Positions 1 through 6,036 of a stretch of 12,301 bases of DNA are shown one piece after another. Below the pieces are notes generated by a model that did no database searches, was not told the origin of the DNA, and was given only the letters and a program-made list of their open reading frames with translations. The stretch spans positions 1 to 12,301 of the forward strand of contig SKUL01000290.1 of the NCBI GenBank assembly GCA_007129985.1, written 5' to 3'. This DNA comes from Flavobacteriales bacterium (GTDB lineage: Bacteria; Bacteroidota; Bacteroidia; Flavobacteriales_D; SKUL01). The position numbers were made by a program, and so were the translations under genes. The number at the start of each line of letters is the position of its first letter. The stretch's first letter is position 1.

Positions 1-219
1 GACGGTGGCCACGTGATGTTTCTGATGTACGAAATGGTTACCGGACGAAAACCCGGTGAAAAGTTCATGGAGTACGCGCAGATTTTCGGAATGGTGCTGC
101 TCCTTACACTGGTTGTGTTTGCCAACCTCAACGACATCCTGAACAGCCAATGGTTTAACAGCCTAAGTGAATCGTTCCAGCATCTTTTTGGTGGAAGTCC
201 ACCCGGCGGAATAGATTAA
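1..219 (+). CDS. rseP: Site-2 intramembrane zinc metalloprotease RseP, C-terminal end (5' truncated)
   Basis: The reading frame is open from base 1 and starts mid-protein with D-G-G-H. This matches the LDG motif of the site-2 protease (M50) family, whose Asp is the third zinc ligand. A hydrophobic segment follows (FGMVLLLTLVVFANLNDI, about residues 31-48 of the fragment), as in the last membrane helix of RseP. A short hydrophilic tail closes the protein. RseP cuts membrane-bound anti-sigma factors and remnant signal peptides within the inner membrane. The HExxH motif and PDZ domains lie outside the window. The HPt gene begins 18 bases after the stop on the same strand, so read-through transcription is likely. 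The family call rests on about 72 residues but the DGGH-plus-helix pattern is characteristic. Confidence 0.85.
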   Translation, partial: DGGHVMFLMYEMVTGRKPGEKFMEYAQIFGMVLLLTLVVFANLNDILNSQWFNSLSESFQHLFGGSPPGGID

Positions 220-237
220 CCCTATTTCAATTTTTGT

Positions 238-642
238 ATGACCCAACCAACCTTTTCGACCAATCATCTCATGAAGCTCTCGGGCAACGACGAGGTATTT
301 GTGTGCGATTTGCTCGTGACTTATGTTGAGGATGCGACCCGGACTGCCGTTCAGTTGAAAGAATTGGGCGGCAAAAAGGATTGGGAAGGTATTCGGTTTA
401 CGGTGCACAAGTTGCGCTCATCGGCTGGTTCGGTTGGCGCTGTGGCAACGGCAACTTTATGTGCAAAAATTGAAAATTCACTTCAAAACACTGAAACTGG
501 CGATGAAAGTGTATTTTTAGCAGTTGAAAAACTGTTAAGCTTGATTCAAGATGAGTGCAAAGTCATTCAAAATGAGATAGCTGTATTGCAAAAAGGAAGC
601 GGGGGGCTTTCGCCGGAGGCACATTCAAAAACCGATGGCTGA
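238..642 (+). CDS. Stand-alone HPt (histidine phosphotransfer) domain protein
   Basis: A 134-residue soluble protein. It carries the HPt signature around His57, V-H-K-L-R-S-S-A-G-S-V-G-A, matching the family pattern H-x-L-K/R-G/S-S-x-x-x-x-G. His57 is the expected phospho-accepting residue, on the second helix of a four-helix bundle. HPt proteins pass phosphate between receiver domains, or from a hybrid histidine kinase to a final regulator. No kinase or receiver domain is fused here. A single-domain response regulator starts 51 bases downstream and is an obvious partner by position, though this is inference. The last 15 or so residues (GSGGLSPEAHSKTDG) look disordered. The start ATG has no clear Shine-Dalgarno site, which is usual in Bacteroidota. 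Confidence 0.85.
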   Translation: MTQPTFSTNHLMKLSGNDEVFVCDLLVTYVEDATRTAVQLKELGGKKDWEGIRFTVHKLRSSAGSVGAVATATLCAKIENSLQNTETGDESVFLAVEKLLSLIQDECKVIQNEIAVLQKGSGGLSPEAHSKTDG

Positions 643-693
643 GATGTAACCTTTCCATGCAAACCGGGGTAACAGTACATACAGAAAAAGGCC

Positions 694-1065
694 ATGAAGC
701 AACGCATTCTACTGGTAGATGACGAGGTGATAACTTTGAAAATCACCAAGAAGTTCCTGAAAACCGCAGGATATAGCGTAGAAATTGCGTCTGACAGTAC
801 CGAAGCCGTTAAGAAGCTTACCTCTGAAAAGTTTGATTTGCTGGTTATTGACATCTCCATGCCAACCTTGAGCGGGTTTGACCTCGTTCAGCTTATGCAG
901 TCACTCGACATAAGCACGCCCGTTATTTTCCTCTCCAACAACGATAATCAGTGGAGCATTGAGGAATCCTACAACCTGGGCGCAAAGCGCTTTGTAAGCA
1001 AAGAGCGCGAGTTCAATCAACTGCCCGAAATCATCCGTGAGGTGCTTGCCCACGAACTGAAGTAA
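694..1065 (+). CDS. Single-domain response regulator (CheY-like receiver)
   Basis: A 123-residue receiver domain with no output domain. It has the acidic pair Asp9-Asp10 after strand 1 (ILLVDDE), the phospho-acceptor Asp53 (LLVIDISMP), the switch residue Ser81 (VIFLSNN), and conserved Lys103 (RFVSKE). The residue after Lys103 is Glu where most receivers have Pro (the KP cis-peptide), a small deviation. Such proteins act by phosphorylation-dependent protein contact or as relay intermediates. It follows the HPt gene, which suggests a phosphorelay pair with the kinase encoded elsewhere. Its stop overlaps the next start by one base (TAATG at 1063-1067), so translation of the downstream oxidoreductase is probably coupled. 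Confidence 0.9.
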   Translation: MKQRILLVDDEVITLKITKKFLKTAGYSVEIASDSTEAVKKLTSEKFDLLVIDISMPTLSGFDLVQLMQSLDISTPVIFLSNNDNQWSIEESYNLGAKRFVSKEREFNQLPEIIREVLAHELK

Positions 1066-2123
1066 TGGCCTCCAACCGTACTGTTGACGTACTCATTGTG
1101 GGGCAGGGATTGGCCGGAACTGTAGCAGCTTTTCATCTCATTCAGCGCGGAAAAAGTGTGTTGGTTGTAGACAATCACCACCACAACTGTGCCTCTAAAG
1201 TTGCCGCCGGGCTCTACAACCCTTTTGTCTTTAAGTGGATTACCAAAAGCTGGATGGCCGATGAGCTTTTGCCCGAGCTGGAAAACACTTACAGGGGAAT
1301 GGAATCCATGTTGGACGCAAAGTTTTTTCACCCCACAGGAATTGAGCGCATCATAGCCAGCAGCAACGAGCAAAAGCAATGGGAGCGAAAAAGCCAAAGA
1401 CCGGATGTAGCCTCACACATTGATTCCAATTTCCAACCCCTCCCCGTTCCTGATAAGGGTTTTGGACGGGTGCAAATCAGTACTGCCGGTTGGCTCGACT
1501 TGCGCACGATGCTCAGCGCTTTCCGCGCTTACCTCAGCGAAAATGATTGGCTCATAGAAGAATCGTTTATGCACGATGAACTGCATGTAGGTTCTCCCAA
1601 CGTCTATCGCGATATTTCTTGCTCTCACGTACTTTTTTGCGAAGGCGCGGGGGTGATGAACAATCCGTTCTTCCGTGATTTAGACTGGAAGCACACCAAA
1701 GGAGAGGTGCTTGATGTGAGCATGCCAGCGCCCGAACTTTCGCGCTGCCTCAATTACGGGCAGTTTATCGTTCCGCTTGGAGGGCAACAGCACCGCACCG
1801 GGACCACCTACAACTGGGACGTGCTGGACTTTGAACCCTCGGAGGAAGCCCGGGAAAAAATTCTGCGCAACCACGAAGCTTATTTTGGCGCCAGACCTGA
1901 GGTCAAAGAACACCGGGCCGGGGTGCGGCCTACCTCCGCAGATCGACGGCCATTTGCGGGAAAACACCCGTCCCATCCTTCCATTGCCATTCTCAACGCA
2001 ACAGGTAGCAAAGGTGTGATGCTGGCACCGTGGAGCAGTCGGCAGTTGGTTGAGCACTTGTTGGACGGCCGTCCGCTACATCCCGAAATTGATGTCGCGA
2101 GAAAAATAGGCGGGGACGCCTGA
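1065..2123 (+). CDS. FAD-dependent oxidoreductase, DAO (D-amino-acid oxidase-like) family
   Basis: A 352-residue flavoprotein. The N-terminus has a Rossmann dinucleotide fold, with G13-Q-G-L-A-G18 after strand 1 and Asp36 at the end of strand 2 to bind the adenosine ribose of FAD. The segment ASKVAAGLYNP (43-53) resembles the second conserved block of DAO enzymes, such as glycine oxidase and the MnmC C-terminal domain. The C-terminal flavin region has HRAGVRPTSADRRPFAG (283-299) and NATGSKGVMLAPWSSRQLVEHL (from 311), both typical of the family. Such enzymes oxidise C-N bonds of amino or imino acids, but the substrate cannot be read from sequence. There is no signal peptide, so it is cytoplasmic. 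The start overlaps the stop of the response regulator. Confidence 0.85.
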   Translation: MASNRTVDVLIVGQGLAGTVAAFHLIQRGKSVLVVDNHHHNCASKVAAGLYNPFVFKWITKSWMADELLPELENTYRGMESMLDAKFFHPTGIERIIASSNEQKQWERKSQRPDVASHIDSNFQPLPVPDKGFGRVQISTAGWLDLRTMLSAFRAYLSENDWLIEESFMHDELHVGSPNVYRDISCSHVLFCEGAGVMNNPFFRDLDWKHTKGEVLDVSMPAPELSRCLNYGQFIVPLGGQQHRTGTTYNWDVLDFEPSEEAREKILRNHEAYFGARPEVKEHRAGVRPTSADRRPFAGKHPSHPSIAILNATGSKGVMLAPWSSRQLVEHLLDGRPLHPEIDVARKIGGDA

Positions 2124-2131
2124 TTGACGAG

Positions 2132-2152
2132 AGCGTAGCGGGACGCTACGCT
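2132..2152. repeat. Perfect 9-bp inverted repeat with 3-nt loop
   Basis: AGCGTAGCG (2132-2140), loop GGA, CGCTACGCT (2144-2152). It lies 8 bases after the oxidoreductase stop and could form a strong hairpin. There is no T-run on either side, so it is not a typical intrinsic terminator. It could act as an mRNA-end stabiliser, a weak terminator, or one copy of a dispersed intergenic palindrome. Only one copy was noticed in this window. Confidence 0.6.
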
Positions 2153-2180
2153 AAACACAATATGCAAACCTAGCATAATC

Positions 2181-2206
2181 AAAAAAGGGGAAGCAATGCT
2201 TCCCCC
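2181..2206 (-). terminator. Rho-independent terminator of the tRNA-Ala gene
   Basis: Read on the minus strand, an 8-bp stem GGGGAAGC / GCTTCCCC with loop ATT is followed directly by six T residues (A-run at 2181-2186 on the + strand). It begins about 7 bases past the tRNA CCA end. On the + strand the hairpin is followed by CGTTATAT with no T-run, so it should stop only the minus-strand transcript. Confidence 0.85.
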
Positions 2207-2212
2207 GTTATA

Positions 2213-2289
2213 TGGTGGAGAATACCGGATTCGAACCGGTGACCCCTACACTGCCAGTGTAGTGCTCTAGCCAACTGAGCTAATTCCCC
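2213..2289 (-). tRNA. tRNA-Ala, anticodon GGC
   Basis: The minus strand folds into a full cloverleaf of 77 nt including an encoded CCA. The 7-bp acceptor stem is GGGGAAT / ATTCTCC and holds the G3-U70 wobble pair that is the main alanine identity element. The D stem is GCTC/GAGC, and the anticodon stem CTACA/TGTAG has loop CTGGCAG, giving anticodon GGC (bases 2253-2255) for GCC/GCU codons. The T arm is ACCGG-TTCGAAT-CCGGT, and the discriminator base is A. It is the only gene seen on the minus strand and has its own promoter candidate and terminator. Confidence 0.97.
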
Positions 2290-2324
2290 TCAACCCGCAG
2301 GCATCGTTTTGCCTTTGCGGTCGG

Positions 2325-2359
2325 CAAATGTAGGAAAATTTGAACTTTGCACATCCAAA
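2325..2359 (-). promoter_or_regulatory. Bacteroidota-type promoter candidate for tRNA-Ala
   Basis: On the minus strand TTTG (2359-2356) is followed after 23 bases by TACATTTG (2332-2325), an exact match to the Bacteroidota -7 consensus TAnnTTTG. Transcription would start near 2318, about 29 bases before the tRNA 5' end. The 23-nt spacer is slightly longer than the 21 nt of the other two candidates in this window. The element overlaps the start region of the fructosamine-kinase gene on the opposite strand. Confidence 0.55.
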
Positions 2360-3237
2360 TTGACGCTTTGAATTTTATCCGCGCCTTTGAACCGACTTTG
2401 AAAGAATTACTGAGGTCTAAAGAGGCTCTGCAGTTTGATTCCGTGGGAGGTGGAAGCATCAACCATGCGTATCGTGTAAAAGCCGGAGGGAAGTCGGTTT
2501 TTGTGAAACTGAACCAACCCAAAGCCTACCCGGGTATGTTTGCGGCAGAAGAACGCGGTCTGAATCTGCTTCGCGCCAAAAGCCCCTTTCAGATTCCTGA
2601 GGTTCTGAAAACTGGCGAAACACCCGAGCTTGCCTTTATCGTGATGGAGTTTATCGAAGCCGGCGTTCCCCGTGAGGACTTCTGGGAAGGCTTTGCCTCC
2701 AATCTCGCAGAAATGCACCGCCACAGCCATGATTCTTTTGGGTTGGACCATGACAATTACATCGGTTCTCTGCCGCAAGTCAACAGCCCTTCTGATTCAT
2801 GGGCTGAGTTCTACACAGCCATGCGCCTTGAGCCCCAACTGCGCATGGCCCGGGACAAAGGCTTGGTTGATGTAACATTGAGCAAATCATTCAACCGGCT
2901 TTTTACGATCATGGAGCGCCTATGGCCCGCTGAGCCACCCGCCCTGTTGCACGGCGATTTGTGGAGCGGAAATTTTATGTGCGCCGCTTCGGGCGATGCC
3001 ACCATCATTGACCCGGCCGTGTACTACGGTCACCGTGAAATGGACATCGCCATGAGTCAGCTATTCGGCGGTTTTCACAAGAGCTTTTACTCCTTCTACC
3101 ACGATCATTTTTCACTCGAAAACGACTGGGAAGAGCGCATACCTCTGGGGCAACTTTACCCGCTATTGGTTCACGTCAATTTATTTGGCGGGGGATATGT
3201 GCAGCAATTAAGGTCTTGCCTTAGGCCGTATGTTTAA
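2347..3237 (+). CDS. Fructosamine kinase / ketosamine-3-kinase family protein
   Basis: Up to 296 residues, close to the family's usual length (E. coli YniA is about 286). The order of motifs is G-G-G-S-I-N-H-A-Y (34-42, nucleotide loop), FVKLN with Lys54, E69, the catalytic loop L-H-G-D-L-W-S-G-N (201-209, catalytic Asp204), and I-D-P-A-V-Y-Y-G-H-R-E (221-231, metal-binding Asp222). It ends with LYPLLVHVNLFGGGY (270-284), as in full-length relatives. The family phosphorylates sugar-derived ketosamines on glycated amines so that they break down. The frame has no ATG before the conserved region. TTG at 2347 gives the longest form; TTG at 2368, also in frame, is an equally good start and fits the family length better. 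The protein is cytoplasmic. Family confidence is high, start confidence low. Confidence 0.85.
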   Translation: MHIQIDALNFIRAFEPTLKELLRSKEALQFDSVGGGSINHAYRVKAGGKSVFVKLNQPKAYPGMFAAEERGLNLLRAKSPFQIPEVLKTGETPELAFIVMEFIEAGVPREDFWEGFASNLAEMHRHSHDSFGLDHDNYIGSLPQVNSPSDSWAEFYTAMRLEPQLRMARDKGLVDVTLSKSFNRLFTIMERLWPAEPPALLHGDLWSGNFMCAASGDATIIDPAVYYGHREMDIAMSQLFGGFHKSFYSFYHDHFSLENDWEERIPLGQLYPLLVHVNLFGGGYVQQLRSCLRPYV

Positions 3238-3347
3238 ATGCCATTCGGAAATCTATCCTCTTTGAATTTCCTCGCGAAAAACTCTCATATTGAGGCAACT
3301 TTCTATCCTTCGCGGGGTCATTACATTACGCCACCAACCTGAACGTT

Positions 3348-5462
3348 GTGTATCCACTCAGAGTCATTTTCGTATGCTTGCTTCTTTGCTTTAAGGGGCT
3401 CATGATTAATGCGCAAGATGAAGTGTACATCTTATCCGCCGCGCAGGAAGTATACAAGGTTCAATTAGCGGATTGCGAAACCGAGTTGGTTACTGTACTC
3501 ATTGACCCCCAAACCAACTCACCATTTGTAAGCAATGACATTGCGTATGCTTCTGATAGCATGCTGTATGTGCTCGGAGGAGCCGGACTTTTCCGAATTA
3601 ATCCACAATCGGGCGAAATCACATTTGTAACACCAACTCCAGGGGTGTTTCTTTCTGTTGGACTTTACGGAACCTTGGACGGGCAACTTATCAGTGTTGG
3701 CGCCTTTGGTGATGTTCACATCATTGATATTGCAACAGGTAATGTTAACTTTTTGGGCAATTCCGGATTAACCCCCGGAGGCGATCTCACCTTTTACAAT
3801 GGTCAGTTGTATGTGGTTGACAGCGGAAACCAACTCTGGCTGCTGAATCTTAGTGATGTTACCAACCCCGTTCTGGTAACAACAGCCCCCGGGCCGGTTC
3901 ACCTCGGAATGACCACACTGGTGGAGTCATGCAATGCGCAAACAATGGTGCTCACCACGGTAGGCGACATCATCACGTTTGATCCGGCCTCGGGCGAGTC
4001 GTTCACCCTGTGCGCTGACATTGTCCCTCCATTCAACCAGATTTACGGAGCAGCGGCCGTCAATGCTCATATGGCTCAAATCTACTGCAACATAGTGTTT
4101 GACCTCGACGCAGACAACAGCTCTGGCGCAGGCGGAGCCGATTTCAATGCCGGACAAGCTTGCTATACGGCATCTTTTCCTTTGGCAGATGAAGATTGCC
4201 TGCTGGAATCCGATCATGCCATAGACAGTATTCAAGTGCTGCTCACGGGTGTTCTGGATGGACTCAGCGAGTTTGTCATGATTCCCACCACGCCGGGATT
4301 TGTGGTAAACGGAAATGGCACTGCTTCGGTAAGCATTCTGAATCCCGACACTCTTGCCAATGAACTGCTTTGCCAATTGTTGTCAGAAAGCCAATACGTG
4401 CATTCCGGACCTGCATCGCCCGGCATCCGCACTGTGGCCCTCACACCTTTTTCAACAGGAAATGCCGGTCCAACAGCACATATGTTTGCAGAAATGATTC
4501 CCGCACCTGATGCAGGCAGCAACGAGGAAGTTGTGATTTGCCCAAACGACACCGTAAATCTCCAATCTCTATTGCCCCCCTTTGCCGAGCAGAACGGAGT
4601 ATGGTTTAACAGCGAAGGAGCGCCTGTATCACCCATAGTTACCGCAAATTCCGGCACGCTTACTTACTTTGTTGAAAACGAATATTGCTCTTCCTTTTCC
4701 GTGTGGACAATAAGTCCCGGTGCAATCCCTTCATCAGAATTTATAACCACATTACCAACCTGCCCTGATGGCTGCGATGCTCAGATTCTCGTATTGCCAA
4801 CTCCCGGAACCATTGTGCAATTCAACGGCAGCACCGCCGAAGGAGTCATTGAGGATGTATGCCCCGGACAATACAACTTCTCGCTCCTAAGCGATGATGG
4901 CTGCAACTCGAATGCTTCTGTTTTTGTGGATAATCCTGAAATCACCGCCGACATCATCTGGCCAGAAATGATTTGTTTGGATGAACCCACCTTTTTTGAG
5001 ATCAACACAACTGCCGAATGGGAAGTGTTATACAATGGTGTGCCGATTACCGATTCTGTTTTCACTCCCACTGCTATTCATTTAGATTGCATTACACTGA
5101 TTGAAGTCAACGGCTGTGCAGAACTTGAATTTTGCACAAAGGTGATTGATTGCAGTCCTGCGCCTCCTTCGCCCCCCGATGGTTTATACATTCCCAACGC
5201 CTTTACGCCCGATGGCGACGGAATCAATGATTTGTTCGAAGTGGTCTCAACCCTTCAATTTGAGCGCTTTGAATTGAACATATACAACAGACGGGGGCAA
5301 CTCATGTTCAGCTCGACAGACCCTAACGAGAAATGGCAAGGAAACCCTCCCGGAAGTTCAGACTTTGTGCCCGACGGTGTTTACGTGTGGGTGCTGGTTT
5401 ATCGCGTGGCTGGTGATGTTGAATCCACCAAACTCAACGGCTTTGTTACGGTGTTGAGATAA
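3348..5462 (+). CDS. Secreted multidomain protein with T9SS type B (CHU_C) sorting domain
   Basis: A 704-residue exported protein starting at GTG. Residues 1-23 form a Sec signal peptide (Arg5, hydrophobic VIFVCLLLCF, cleavage near NAQ-D). Residues about 25-245 are repeated short strand motifs (LYVLGGAGLFRINPQSG, QLYVVDSGNQLWLLNLSD) resembling a beta-propeller. Residues 250-384 (FDLDADNSSGAGGADF to MFAEMIP) resemble the cadherin-like module frequent in large Bacteroidota surface proteins. The section beginning PDAG (387) to about 455 looks like another extracellular beta module. After a Pro-rich linker (PAPPSPPDG), residues 613-704 (IPNAFTPDGDGINDLF, IYNRRGQL, DGVYVWVL) are the gliding-motility-associated C-terminal domain, which directs export and surface attachment by the type IX system. 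The ligand or role is not readable. Confidence 0.9.
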   Translation: MYPLRVIFVCLLLCFKGLMINAQDEVYILSAAQEVYKVQLADCETELVTVLIDPQTNSPFVSNDIAYASDSMLYVLGGAGLFRINPQSGEITFVTPTPGVFLSVGLYGTLDGQLISVGAFGDVHIIDIATGNVNFLGNSGLTPGGDLTFYNGQLYVVDSGNQLWLLNLSDVTNPVLVTTAPGPVHLGMTTLVESCNAQTMVLTTVGDIITFDPASGESFTLCADIVPPFNQIYGAAAVNAHMAQIYCNIVFDLDADNSSGAGGADFNAGQACYTASFPLADEDCLLESDHAIDSIQVLLTGVLDGLSEFVMIPTTPGFVVNGNGTASVSILNPDTLANELLCQLLSESQYVHSGPASPGIRTVALTPFSTGNAGPTAHMFAEMIPAPDAGSNEEVVICPNDTVNLQSLLPPFAEQNGVWFNSEGAPVSPIVTANSGTLTYFVENEYCSSFSVWTISPGAIPSSEFITTLPTCPDGCDAQILVLPTPGTIVQFNGSTAEGVIEDVCPGQYNFSLLSDDGCNSNASVFVDNPEITADIIWPEMICLDEPTFFEINTTAEWEVLYNGVPITDSVFTPTAIHLDCITLIEVNGCAELEFCTKVIDCSPAPPSPPDGLYIPNAFTPDGDGINDLFEVVSTLQFERFELNIYNRRGQLMFSSTDPNEKWQGNPPGSSDFVPDGVYVWVLVYRVAGDVESTKLNGFVTVLR

Positions 5463-5485
5463 GACGCGCCACTGTGCTATCTTTG
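5454..5485 (+). promoter_or_regulatory. Bacteroidota-type promoter for the RidA-family gene
   Basis: TTG (5454-5456), a 21-nt spacer and TATCTTTG (5478-5485) match the Bacteroidota consensus. Transcription would start near 5492, about 9 bases before ATG 5501. The -33 element lies within the last codons of the T9SS protein gene. Its position argues that the in-frame GTG at 5474 is upstream of the transcript start and is not the real start codon. Confidence 0.65.
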
Positions 5486-5500
5486 CCCAAAATCACCCCC

Positions 5501-5941
5501 ATGAGCAACGAGCGCATCAACACCAATAAGGCACCGAAACCCGTAGGACTCTATCCGCACGCCCGAAAAGCAGGTAACCTGTTGTTTTTGTCGGGAGTGG
5601 GGCCGCGAAGTGCCGGCTCCGACGCAAACGACTCCGGAGTGCCCGGCCTTGAACTAGACCACAACGGCAATTTCAAGTCCTTTGATTTTGAAGCGCAGGT
5701 GTATTCGGTGTTCAACAACGTTCGTGAAATTCTTGAAGCATCGGGCTCCTCGTGGAACGACCTCGTAGATGTAACCGTGTTTCTGGTAAACATGAAGCGC
5801 GACTTTCACACCTTTAACCGAATCTACGCGGAGTACTTCAAAGACAACCAGCCCTGCCGAACCACGGTTGAAATCAACAGCCTGCCTACGCCCATTGCCA
5901 TTGAACTCAAGTGCATTGCGGTGCTCAACAACGCTTCCTGA
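5501..5941 (+). CDS. RidA-superfamily protein, resembling 2-aminomuconate deaminase
   Basis: 146 residues from ATG 5501. The frame opens at GTG 5474, but that codon lies inside the promoter and adds nine non-conserved residues. The YjgF/RidA fold is supported by LFLSGVGPR (28-36), the family Arg120 (C-R-T-T-V-E) that binds substrate carboxylate, and Glu135 (AIELKCIAVL). RidA proteins are small trimeric cytoplasmic enzymes that hydrolyse reactive enamines and imines. Several blocks (YPHARKAGNLLFLSG, NVREILEASGSSW, DVTVFLVNMKRDFHTFNR, YAEYFKDNQP) look closer to 2-aminomuconate deaminases of tryptophan/kynurenine breakdown than to generic RidA, judged by memory of family sequences. No other kynurenine-pathway gene is visible here, so the substrate is open. 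The family assignment is secure. Confidence 0.88.
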   Translation: MSNERINTNKAPKPVGLYPHARKAGNLLFLSGVGPRSAGSDANDSGVPGLELDHNGNFKSFDFEAQVYSVFNNVREILEASGSSWNDLVDVTVFLVNMKRDFHTFNRIYAEYFKDNQPCRTTVEINSLPTPIAIELKCIAVLNNAS

Positions 5942-5981
5942 GCAAGAGCTACGCAACACATTTGAAGGCCAAAATCCGCGC

Positions 5982-6013
5982 TTGGGCAGGGTTGGGCAAA
6001 TTCACTAAATTCG
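5982..6013 (+). promoter_or_regulatory. Bacteroidota-type promoter for the ileS operon
   Basis: TTG (5982-5984), a 21-nt spacer and TAAATTCG (6006-6013) match TAnnTTTG at all but one base. The spacer length equals that of the RidA-family promoter. Transcription would start near 6020, 17 bases before the ileS ATG. It lies in the 95-base gap after the RidA-family gene, where no terminator hairpin was evident. Confidence 0.55.
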
Positions 6014-6036
6014 CGGACTTGTAAAAGCAGGCCGTA

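Noticed and set aside
163..408. Minus-strand open frame of 81 codons across the rseP/HPt junction
   Set aside because: It is antisense to two recognised genes and has no motif.
3270..3317. Inverted repeat CCTCGCGAA / TTCGCGGGG with a 30-nt loop, and a repeated TCTATCCT, in the gap before the T9SS gene
   Set aside because: The stem has a mismatch, the loop is long, there is no T-run, and no good promoter boxes fit the TCTATCCT copies, so no function is supported.
5474..5500. GTG at 5474 as the start of the RidA-family gene
   Set aside because: It overlaps the TATCTTTG promoter box and would add residues not seen in the family; ATG 5501 fits better.
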